Positions 28,164 to 35,566 of a stretch of DNA of 64,000 nucleotides are shown here, piece by piece (positions within the stretch are counted from its first letter, which is position 1; each line of letters starts with the position of its first letter). Origin of the DNA: Candidatus Aalborgicola defluviihabitans. GTDB taxonomy: Bacteria; Pseudomonadota; Gammaproteobacteria; Burkholderiales; Burkholderiaceae_C. Made by a program: the position numbers and the translations under genes. The stretch spans positions 620,001 through 684,000 of the forward strand of contig JADIXX010000001.1 of assembly GCA_016705575.1 (NCBI GenBank), in the 5' to 3' direction. A model generated the notes under the pieces. The model ran no database searches. It was not told the origin of the DNA and saw only the letters and a list, made by a program, of their open reading frames with translations.

Positions 28164-28234
28164 CTGGAAGAAGCATCCTTTTTATGCACCGCTGCCTGGG
28201 ATTCGATAAAAACCGGGTTAAAATCGAAGGCTCT

Positions 28235-28324
28235 GGAGCGGTGGATGAGCGGTTTAAGTCACACGCCTGGAAAGCGTGCGTGGGGTAAAACCCACCGCGG
28301 GTTCGAATCCCGCCTGCTCCGCCA
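28235..28324 (+). tRNA. tRNA-Ser (anticodon GGA)
   Basis: A 90-nt class II tRNA. The acceptor stem GGAGCGG pairs with CTGCTCC (one G-U), the anticodon loop CTGGAAA gives anticodon GGA for UCC/UCU, there is a long variable arm (TGGGGTAAAACCCA), the T loop is GTTCGAATC and CCA is encoded. A strong terminator follows after about 10 bp. Confidence 0.95.
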
Positions 28325-28334
28325 GAAACAAGAA

Positions 28335-28366
28335 GCCCTGTAGCTCATTGAGTTACAGGGCTTTTT
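28335..28366 (+). terminator. intrinsic terminator after tRNA-Ser
   Basis: GCCCTGTA (28335-28342) pairs with TACAGGGC (28354-28361), with additional pairing inside the loop (CTC/GAG), followed by TTTTT. Confidence 0.85.
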
Positions 28367-28413
28367 CTATGGTGCGCTTGACTTTGGCAGCCGGGCATGC
28401 CGGCCGGCTCGAA

Positions 28414-29325
28414 CTACTTGGGCACCTGAATCATCTTCATGGCGGAGCCAATCAACGTGGCGACCTCGGTCATGTTGCTGGGAACAATCAGTGTGGTGGT
28501 GGCGTCAGATGCCACCTTGGAATAGGCAGTTACAGCCTGTTCGGCTACCTTGAGTTGCACGGCCAATTCCCCACCGGGCTGGCGGATTGCAGCGGCAACG
28601 CGTTCAATGGCCTGGGCGTTGGCTTCGGCTACCGACAGAATCGCGGCCGCCTGGCCTTGCGCGTTGTTGATGGCGGCTTGTTTCTCACCTTCCGAGCGGG
28701 CAATGAAGGCTTCGCGTTCACCTGTAGCAATGTTGATTTGTTCCTGGCGGCGTCCTTCTGACGCGGCAATCAAGGCACGTTTCTCCCGTTCGGCGGTGAT
28801 CTGCTGTTGCATGGCATGCAGAATTTCTTTCGGGGGAGTCAAATCCTTGATCTCGTAGCGCAGCACCTTCACGCCCCAGTTCAACGCAGCCTCGTCGATG
28901 GCCTGCACCACCTGGGCGTTGATGATGTCGCGTTCTTCAAAGGTCTTGTCCAACTCCAGCTTGCCGATGACCGATCGCAGCGAGGTTTGCGCCAGTTGCG
29001 AGATGGCGACCACATAGTTGCTGGAGCCGTAACTAGCCCGCATGGCGTCGGTTACCTGGAAGTACAAAATGCCGTCCACCTGCAACTGCGTGTTGTCCCG
29101 GGTGATGCAGACCTGGCTGGGAATGTCCAGCGGGACTTCCTTTAACAGATGTTTGTAAGCCACACGGTCGATAAAGGGCACCAGAAAGTTGGGGCCGGGT
29201 GTCAGTGTGCCGTTGTATTTGCCAAGGCGTTCAACCACCCAGGCATGCTGTTGCGGGACCACCTTGACGGATTTGGCAATAAAAATCACGGCGATGACCA
29301 ACAAAATCAATCCGATTTCCATCAT
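28414..29325 (-). CDS. qmcA: SPFH/band 7 (paraslipin, QmcA-type) membrane protein
   Basis: The 303-residue protein has one N-terminal membrane helix (IGLILLVIAVIFIAK), then a band-7 domain (VVPQQHAWVVERLGKYNGTLTPGPNFLVPFIDRV) and a long Ala/Glu-rich helical tail. Bacterial paraslipins organise membrane microdomains and modulate membrane protease complexes. The downstream neighbour in transcription order is reversed: the NfeD-like gene lies just upstream (45-bp gap), a standard SPFH/NfeD pair acting together. Confidence 0.9.
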   Translation of the reverse strand: MMEIGLILLVIAVIFIAKSVKVVPQQHAWVVERLGKYNGTLTPGPNFLVPFIDRVAYKHLLKEVPLDIPSQVCITRDNTQLQVDGILYFQVTDAMRASYGSSNYVVAISQLAQTSLRSVIGKLELDKTFEERDIINAQVVQAIDEAALNWGVKVLRYEIKDLTPPKEILHAMQQQITAEREKRALIAASEGRRQEQINIATGEREAFIARSEGEKQAAINNAQGQAAAILSVAEANAQAIERVAAAIRQPGGELAVQLKVAEQAVTAYSKVASDATTTLIVPSNMTEVATLIGSAMKMIQVPK

Positions 29326-29370
29326 GTTTCCTTATAAAGATGTGATCAATGCGGGCTTAAGGGCCCGCGA

Positions 29371-29796
29371 TTAGAGTTTTCGAACCATTAACCGGCTGCC
29401 GACCACTTCAACCACTTGGTGAGGGCCTGTGGCAAGGCTACCACCAGAAACATTGGACACTGCCCATTGGGCACCCCGGTATTTCACCGAGGCAGTGCCA
29501 TCCGGGTTCCAGGCATCAACCTGTACGGTCTCGCCAACATCCAGGTTGACATCCCGGTTGGCACCAGCGGGAGCATCCAGTGGTTGCGTCTTGCGGTAGC
29601 TGCGCCAGCCCATCACGGTGCCCGCACCTACGAAAGCGGCAACCACCAGTTGTACGACGGTACTGGCGCCCAGGTGGGCCGAAAGCGCTGCTGCGGCCAA
29701 CCCAATGGCCAGCATCAACAAATAAAGGGTTCCTGTCACCAGCTCGATGCCAATTGCCGTACCGGCGAGCAGCCACCAGATCGTTGATTCAGCCAT
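29371..29796 (-). CDS. NfeD-family membrane protein
   Basis: This 141-residue protein has two to three membrane helices (WWLLAGTAIGIELVTG, LLMLAIGLAAAALSA) and a C-terminal OB-fold domain (VGETVQVDAWNPDGTASVKYRGAQWAV), the short NfeD1b/YbbK layout. It pairs with the adjacent SPFH protein. ATG 29796 is chosen; the frame extends upstream without a good start. Transcription runs from this gene into the SPFH gene. Confidence 0.88.
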   Translation of the reverse strand: MAESTIWWLLAGTAIGIELVTGTLYLLMLAIGLAAAALSAHLGASTVVQLVVAAFVGAGTVMGWRSYRKTQPLDAPAGANRDVNLDVGETVQVDAWNPDGTASVKYRGAQWAVSNVSGGSLATGPHQVVEVVGSRLMVRKL

Positions 29797-29926
29797 GGAG
29801 TTCCTGCGTGTGTTGAGATCACCACATTTTGGGCCAAAAGACGGGTCGCGCAAGGTACCAGACACAATAAGTCCTTACACTTCGCGCCTGTTTTGACTTT
29901 TTGCCGCCCTTTGGTTGGAGCTTTCC

Positions 29927-32197
29927 ATGAAATTTCGCTTTCCCATCGTCATCATTGACGAGGACTTTCGGTCGGAGAATACATCCGGACTGGGCATTCG
30001 CGCCTTGGCCCAAGCCATTGAGACGGAAGGGTTTGAAGTGCTGGGCGTTACAAGCTACGGCGATTTAAGCCAGTTTGCACAGCAGCAAAGCCGAGCCAGT
30101 GCCTTTATTTTGTCCATTGACGATGAAGAGTTTAGTCCGGGGCCTGATCTGGACCCCGCCGTGGTGAATCTGCGGCATTTCATCGAGGAAGTGCGACGCA
30201 AGAACCTGGATGTGCCCATCTATGTGTATGGTGAAACCAAAACCAGCCGCCACATGCCCAATGACATCCTGCGCGAGTTGCATGGGTTCATTCACATGTT
30301 TGAGGATACGCCCGAGTTTGTGGCGCGTCATATCATCCGCGAGGCCAAGAGCTACCTGGAAGGCCTACAGCCGCCATTTTTCAAAGCCTTGCTGGACTAC
30401 GCGGAGGATGGTTCGTATTCTTGGCACTGTCCGGGACACTCAGGCGGTGTGGCCTTTTTGAAGAGCCCGGTAGGCCAGATGTACCACCAGTTTTATGGTG
30501 AAAACATGTTGCGCGCTGACGTCTGCAACGCGGTGGAAGAACTGGGGCAACTGCTGGACCACAACGGCGCCATTGGCGAGAGCGAGCGCAATGCCGCGCG
30601 CATCTTCAACGCCGATCATTGCTTTTTCGTGACCAACGGCACCTCGACCTCCAACAAGATGGTGTGGCACCACACCGTGGCGCCGGGCGAAGTGGTGGTG
30701 GTGGACCGCAATTGCCATGTATCCAACCTGCACGCCATCATCATGACCGGGGCCATTCCGGTGTTTCTCAAGCCAACCCGTAACCACTTTGGCATCATCG
30801 GGCCGATCCCCAAGGAAGAGTTTGAGCCTGCCGCCATTCGCGCCAAGATCAAGGCCAATCCGCTTCTGAAGGGTGTGGATGCCAAGACCGTCAAGCCGCG
30901 CATCCTGACGCTGACGCAAAGCACTTACGACGGCGTGCTCTACAACACTGAAACCATCAAGAAGATGCTCGATGGTTACGTGGAAAACATCCACTTTGAC
31001 GAAGCCTGGCTGCCGCACGCGGCGTTTCACCCCTTCTACGGCACTTACCACGCCATGGGCAAGAACCGGGTACGGCCCAAAGAGGCGATGGTGTACTCCA
31101 CCCAGTCCATCCACAAACTCCTCGCAGGTATCAGCCAGGCCAGCCATGTGCTGGTGCAGGACTCGCAGACCGTCAAACTGGACAAGCATTTGTTCAACGA
31201 AGCCTATCTGATGCACACCAGCACCAGCCCACAGTACAGCATCATCGCCAGCTGCGACGTCGCTGCAGCCATGATGGAGCCCCCCAGTGGCACTGCCTTG
31301 GTCGAAGAGAGCATTGCCGAAGCACTGGACTTTCGCCGCGCCATGCGCAAGGTGGCCGATGAGTATGGAGCCGATTGGTGGTTCAAGGTCTGGGGCCCCG
31401 ACAAACTTGTCGAAGAGGGCATCGGTCGCTCAAGCGATTGGATCATCAAGGGCGAGTCACGCAACAACAACAAAGCCAATTGGCACGGGTTTGGCAAGAT
31501 GGCCACGGGTTTCAATATGCTGGACCCGATCAAGTCCACCATCGTCACCCCGGGCATGGATTTGCATGGCAAGTTTGCCAAAACCGGCATTCCAGCAAGC
31601 ATCGTCACCAAGTTCCTGGCCGAGCATGGCGTGGTGGTCGAAAAAACCGGTCTCTACAGCTTCTTCATCATGTTCACCATTGGTATCACCAAGGGCCGCT
31701 GGAACAGCATGCTGACGGCGCTGCAGCAGTTCAAGGACGATTACGACAAGAACCAGCCCATGTGGCGCATCCTGCCCGAGTTTTGCAGGGCCTATCCGTT
31801 GTACGAGAAGATGGGTCTGGCTGATCTATGCCAGTATGTGCACGCCCTGTACGCCAAGTACGATATTGCGCGACTGACCACCGACATGTATCTCAGTGAT
31901 CTGACTCCGGCAATGAAGCCCAGCGACGCTTTTTCGCACATTGCACTGCGCAAGACCGAGCGGGTGGAGATTGACAATCTGGAGGGCCGCGTAACCGTGG
32001 GTCTTGTAACGCCATACCCACCGGGCATTCCATTGCTGATACCGGGTGAGGTGTTCAACAAGAAAATTGTGGACTACCTCAAGTTTGCCCGCGAGTTCAA
32101 CGCCAAGTGTCCGGGTTTTGAGACCGATATCCATGGCCTGGTTGAAGAAAAGGGCGCTGACGGCGTCATGCACTACTACGCCGATTGCGTCAAATAA
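29927..32197 (+). CDS. lysine/arginine/ornithine decarboxylase (fold-type III-like, LdcI/AdiA group)
   Basis: The 756-residue enzyme has the three parts of inducible basic amino acid decarboxylases: an N-terminal receiver-like wing domain (residues 1-130), a PLP domain with the Schiff-base Lys in STQSIHKLLAGISQ and HFDEAWLPHAAFHP, and a C-terminal domain. It removes CO2 from lysine, arginine or ornithine, making cadaverine, agmatine or putrescine. Substrate cannot be fixed from sequence. ATG 29927 has GGAG about 9 nt upstream. It stands alone; a strong bidirectional terminator separates it from convergent fabI. The PLP fold is the type I family in current classification. Confidence 0.9.
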   Translation: MKFRFPIVIIDEDFRSENTSGLGIRALAQAIETEGFEVLGVTSYGDLSQFAQQQSRASAFILSIDDEEFSPGPDLDPAVVNLRHFIEEVRRKNLDVPIYVYGETKTSRHMPNDILRELHGFIHMFEDTPEFVARHIIREAKSYLEGLQPPFFKALLDYAEDGSYSWHCPGHSGGVAFLKSPVGQMYHQFYGENMLRADVCNAVEELGQLLDHNGAIGESERNAARIFNADHCFFVTNGTSTSNKMVWHHTVAPGEVVVVDRNCHVSNLHAIIMTGAIPVFLKPTRNHFGIIGPIPKEEFEPAAIRAKIKANPLLKGVDAKTVKPRILTLTQSTYDGVLYNTETIKKMLDGYVENIHFDEAWLPHAAFHPFYGTYHAMGKNRVRPKEAMVYSTQSIHKLLAGISQASHVLVQDSQTVKLDKHLFNEAYLMHTSTSPQYSIIASCDVAAAMMEPPSGTALVEESIAEALDFRRAMRKVADEYGADWWFKVWGPDKLVEEGIGRSSDWIIKGESRNNNKANWHGFGKMATGFNMLDPIKSTIVTPGMDLHGKFAKTGIPASIVTKFLAEHGVVVEKTGLYSFFIMFTIGITKGRWNSMLTALQQFKDDYDKNQPMWRILPEFCRAYPLYEKMGLADLCQYVHALYAKYDIARLTTDMYLSDLTPAMKPSDAFSHIALRKTERVEIDNLEGRVTVGLVTPYPPGIPLLIPGEVFNKKIVDYLKFAREFNAKCPGFETDIHGLVEEKGADGVMHYYADCVK

Positions 32198-32210
32198 CCT
32201 GGCTTTCACA

Positions 32211-32243
32211 AAAGAATAGCGCCGATACGGCGCTATTCTTTTT
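32211..32243. terminator. bidirectional intrinsic terminator between decarboxylase and fabI
   Basis: AAAGAATAGCGCCG (32211-32224) and CGGCGCTATTCTTT (32228-32241) form a perfect 14-bp stem with a 3-nt loop and flanking A and T tracts, so it can end transcription from either side. Confidence 0.9.
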
Positions 32244-32275
32244 ATAGCTTTTCACGTTGATTCTACGAGGGCTAT
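32244..32275 (-). repeat. dispersed repeat, shortened copy 7 (3' of fabI)
   Basis: On the minus strand it reads ATAGCCCTCGTAGAATC, then AACGTGAAAAGCTAT. It lacks the terminal hairpin half and lies just after the fabI stop, against the terminator. It is one of two copies outside coding sequence. Confidence 0.75.
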
Positions 32276-32283
32276 CGGTGTAT

Positions 32284-33078
32284 TTAACTGTTAGGATTGT
32301 CCACTACCGCCACGGCGGACTGGCTGACGCCGCAATCCACGTAAGAGATCTGTCCGGTTACACCAGAGGCCAGGTCGCTGAGCAGGAAGGCTGCCACATT
32401 GCCCACCTCTTCGATGGTCACGTTGCGGCGCAGGGGGGAAGCCGCTGCCGAAATCGACAGCAATTTGCCAAAGTCTTTGATGCCGCTGGCTGCCAGGGTT
32501 TTAATGGCACCGGCGCTCAGCCCATTGACGCGCATGCCGCGTTGACCCACTGCCTCGGCCAGATAGCGCACCGAGGATTCCAGAGATGCCTTGGCTAAAC
32601 CCATGGTGTTGTAGCTTGGCACGACGCGCACGCCACCCAGGTACGTGAGGGTCAACAGGGATGCCGTGTCGTTCAGGTAGGGCAGGGCAGCCTTGGCCAT
32701 GCCAGGGAAACTGTAGGCGCTGATATCGTGGGCGATGCGGAAGTTCTCGCGGGTCAGCCCATCCAGGAAATTGCCGGAAATCGCCTCGCGGGGGGCAAAC
32801 CCGATGCCATGTACAAAACCGTCGAATTTGGGCCAATGCTGGCTCAGGTCGGCAAACAACTTGTCAATCTGTGCGTCATCGCCCACGTCGCAGTCAAACA
32901 CCAGTTTGGAATTGAAATCGGCTGCAAATTCGGTAATGCGGTCCTTGAAACGCTCGCCAACATAACTAAAGGCCAATTCCGCGCCCTGCTCGTGGCAGGC
33001 CTTGGCGATGCCATAGGCAATGGAACGGGTCGACAACACACCCGTTATCAACAATTTTTTACCTGCTAAAAATCCCAT
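32284..33078 (-). CDS. fabI: enoyl-ACP reductase (NADH)
   Basis: FabI reduces enoyl-ACP in the last step of each fatty acid elongation cycle. The 264-residue protein has the SDR-like start MGFLAGKKLLITGVLSTRSIAYGIA, the catalytic Tyr/Lys in SYNTMGLAKASLE and RVNGLSAGAIKTLAASGI. ATG 33078 gives the usual family N terminus although the frame runs further upstream. It is the triclosan-target type of enoyl reductase. Confidence 0.95.
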   Translation of the reverse strand: MGFLAGKKLLITGVLSTRSIAYGIAKACHEQGAELAFSYVGERFKDRITEFAADFNSKLVFDCDVGDDAQIDKLFADLSQHWPKFDGFVHGIGFAPREAISGNFLDGLTRENFRIAHDISAYSFPGMAKAALPYLNDTASLLTLTYLGGVRVVPSYNTMGLAKASLESSVRYLAEAVGQRGMRVNGLSAGAIKTLAASGIKDFGKLLSISAAASPLRRNVTIEEVGNVAAFLLSDLASGVTGQISYVDCGVSQSAVAVVDNPNS

Positions 33079-33278
33079 TTCATCCCCATGTGTATTGCGT
33101 GTTTCGGGGAGGAATTGTCGCATGCGAAAGCCAGGGCTGCATCGATTTGGATCAGCCAGAGCCTTTCCTGGCGCATTCTTCGAACTTCGTGGTTGATTTT
33201 GTGAACTTTTACAGAATAACTCCTTACGAATCAAGGCACTTAACACCAATTTGCGTTACAATTCCGGCTCACGACCAA

Positions 33279-33308
33279 ACGGGCGGGTAATTACCGCCCG
33301 TTTTTTTT
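33279..33308 (+). terminator. terminator-like hairpin in front of rimP
   Basis: ACGGGCGG (33279-33286) pairs with CCGCCCGT (33294-33301), followed by eight T. No gene ends here on the plus strand. A TACAAT -10-like element lies at 33257-33262, so the hairpin may sit in the leader of the rimP-nusA-infB operon as an attenuator; E. coli has terminators in the equivalent position. Confidence 0.7.
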
Positions 33309-33324
33309 GGCCGATTGTTTTTGA

Positions 33325-33945
33325 ATGGGTGAATTACTAGTGGCGCTGCAGGACATCGTTGAACAAACCGTCAGCGGTCTGGGATATGACCTGGTGGAGA
33401 TTGAACGCTCCCCCGGTGGTTTGCTGCGCGTCACCATTGATTTGCCCTGGGTGCAGCCTGCCGAAGGTACTGCGGCATCCGAGCAATTTGTCAATGTAGA
33501 AGACTGCGAAAAGGTCAACCGTCAATTGCAGTTTGCTCTGGAAGTAGACGGTATTGAATACAAGCGGCTGGAGATTTCTTCGCCCGGTATCGATCGTCCT
33601 TTGCGGCATGCCCCGGATTTTGAGCGTTTTGTCGGCCATGTGGTTGACCTGACGCTCAAGGCGCCTATTGGCGCTGCGGCCAGTGGTTCGGTCAATGCCA
33701 ATCGCAAGAAATTTCGCGGCACGCTGGAGCGTGTGGTGGCGGACGATGGCGCGGTCGGATGGCAAATCGTCTGGAGCGATGCACCCGAGGTCAAACCGGG
33801 TCAGCGGGTCAGCAAGAAGCGGGTTGCGCCGCCACTGCAGGCTATGGGTTTTGTGCTGGATGAATTGCGCGAAGCGCGTTTGGCGCCCATTGTGAGTTTC
33901 AAGGGCCGCGGCGCTGCCGGTGGTTCCGGCGACGACGCCGAGTAG
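33325..33945 (+). CDS. rimP: ribosome maturation factor RimP
   Basis: RimP assists 30S subunit assembly. The 206-residue protein shows the family start (LQDIVEQTVSGLGYDLVEIERSPGGLLRVTID) and LEISSPGIDRPLRHAPDFERFVG in the middle. Burkholderiales members carry a long insertion and tail, as here. ATG 33325 lacks a clear ribosome binding site; GTG 33340 is an alternative. It is the first gene of the operon. Confidence 0.93.
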   Translation: MGELLVALQDIVEQTVSGLGYDLVEIERSPGGLLRVTIDLPWVQPAEGTAASEQFVNVEDCEKVNRQLQFALEVDGIEYKRLEISSPGIDRPLRHAPDFERFVGHVVDLTLKAPIGAAASGSVNANRKKFRGTLERVVADDGAVGWQIVWSDAPEVKPGQRVSKKRVAPPLQAMGFVLDELREARLAPIVSFKGRGAAGGSGDDAE

Positions 33946-33990
33946 TTGGTTTTTTGTATCGATTTATCGAGAGTTCAGGAGAGTCATGGC

Positions 33991-35487
33991 ATGAATCGCG
34001 AACTGTTAATGCTGGTAGAGGCAATCTCACGTGAGAAGAACGTCGAGCGTGATGTGGTGTTGGGCGCCGTTGAAGCGGCCCTGGCGCAGGCGACCAAAAA
34101 GCTGTATCCCGGCGATGTGGACATTCGTGTCGCCCTGGACCGCGATAGCGGCAATTACGAAACTTTCCGCCGCTGGCACGTTGTACCCGATGAGGCTGGC
34201 CTGCAACTGCCCGACCAGGAAATTTTGCTGTTCGAAGCACGCGAGCAGATTCCGGATATAGAAGTCGATGAGCACATCGAGGAAGCCATTCCATCGGTGC
34301 CAATTGGTCGCATCGGCGCCATGGCGGCCAAGCAGGTTATTCTGCAAAAAATCCGTGACGCCGAGCGCGAAATGCTGCTTAACGACTTCATGTCGCGTGG
34401 CGAAAAGATTTTTGTCGGTACCGTCAAGCGCATGGACAAGGGCGACATGATTGTGGAGAGCGGCCGGGTTGAAGGCCGACTGCGCCGCAGCGAAATGATC
34501 CCCAAGGAAAATCTGCGTACTGGTGACCGCGTACGCGCCATGATCATGGAAGTTGACCTAACCCTGCGTGGTGCACCGATCGTGTTGTCCCGCTCGGCGC
34601 CTGAATTCATGATTGAATTGTTCCGCCAGGAAGTGCCTGAAATCGAGCAGGGCCTGCTGGAGATCAAGTCGTGTGCCCGTGACGCCGGTTCACGGGCCAA
34701 GATTGCCGTGCTGTCACATGACAAGCGCGTGGACCCCATCGGCACCTGCGTCGGTGTGCGTGGTACCCGCGTCAACGGCGTGACCAATGAGTTGGCTGGT
34801 GAACGCGTGGATATTGTGCTGTGGAGCGAAGACCCAGCCCAGTTCGTGATTGGTGCGTTGGCTCCGGCCAATGTATCCAGCATCGTGGTAGATGAAGAAA
34901 AGCATGCCATGGACGTGGTCGTCGATGAGGAAAACCTGGCGATTGCCATTGGCCGTGGTGGTCAGAATGTGCGCCTGGCTTCCGAGCTGACTGGCTGGCG
35001 CATCAATATTCTGGATGCCGCCGAGTCGGCCCAAAAGCAGGCCAGCGAAACCGATTCGGGTCGCAAGCTGTTCATGGAAAAGCTTGATGTGGACGAAGAA
35101 ATCGCTGACATTCTTATCTCCGAAGGCTTTACCAGCCTGGAAGAAGTGGCCTATGTGCCATTGCAGGAAATGCTGGAAATTGAAAGCTTCGATGAGGAAA
35201 CCGTCACCGAACTGCGTACCCGGGCCAAAAATGCGCTCTTGACCATGGAAATTGCACACGAGGAAAGTGTGGGAGAAGTGTCGCAGGATTTGCGTGACCT
35301 GGAAGGCCTGACGCCAGAATTGATTGGCAAGCTGGCCGACAGCGGTGTGCACACGCTTGACGACTTGGCCGATCTGGCCGTCGATGAGCTGACCGACATC
35401 ACCAGCCAGTCTGCGGACGAGGCCAAGACCCTGATCATGAAGGCGCGCGAACACTGGTTCACCAACGACGCCACCTCGCAAGAGTAA
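33991..35487 (+). CDS. nusA: transcription termination/antitermination factor NusA
   Basis: The 498-residue protein has the NusA N-terminal domain, S1 (GTVKRMDKGDMIVESGRVEGRLRRSE), KH1 and KH2 (VGVRGTRVNGVTNEL; AIGRGGQNVRLASELTGW) and two C-terminal acidic repeats (FTSLEEVAYVPLQEML, GVHTLDDLADLAVDEL). It binds RNA polymerase and nascent RNA. ATG 33991 starts MNRELLMLVEAIS. It follows rimP by 45 bp. Confidence 0.96.
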   Translation: MNRELLMLVEAISREKNVERDVVLGAVEAALAQATKKLYPGDVDIRVALDRDSGNYETFRRWHVVPDEAGLQLPDQEILLFEAREQIPDIEVDEHIEEAIPSVPIGRIGAMAAKQVILQKIRDAEREMLLNDFMSRGEKIFVGTVKRMDKGDMIVESGRVEGRLRRSEMIPKENLRTGDRVRAMIMEVDLTLRGAPIVLSRSAPEFMIELFRQEVPEIEQGLLEIKSCARDAGSRAKIAVLSHDKRVDPIGTCVGVRGTRVNGVTNELAGERVDIVLWSEDPAQFVIGALAPANVSSIVVDEEKHAMDVVVDEENLAIAIGRGGQNVRLASELTGWRINILDAAESAQKQASETDSGRKLFMEKLDVDEEIADILISEGFTSLEEVAYVPLQEMLEIESFDEETVTELRTRAKNALLTMEIAHEESVGEVSQDLRDLEGLTPELIGKLADSGVHTLDDLADLAVDELTDITSQSADEAKTLIMKAREHWFTNDATSQE

Positions 35488-35566
35488 TGGTCATGTAAAA
35501 CAAATTTCAGTAAAGGCCAACAACTGTTTACGAGCAGTTGGGCCGACGCCAAAGGTTACACAACAA

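Noticed and set aside
28164..28234. tRNA promoter directly upstream of tRNA-Ser
   Set aside because: TTAAAAT resembles a -10 element but no -35 element lies at a proper distance.
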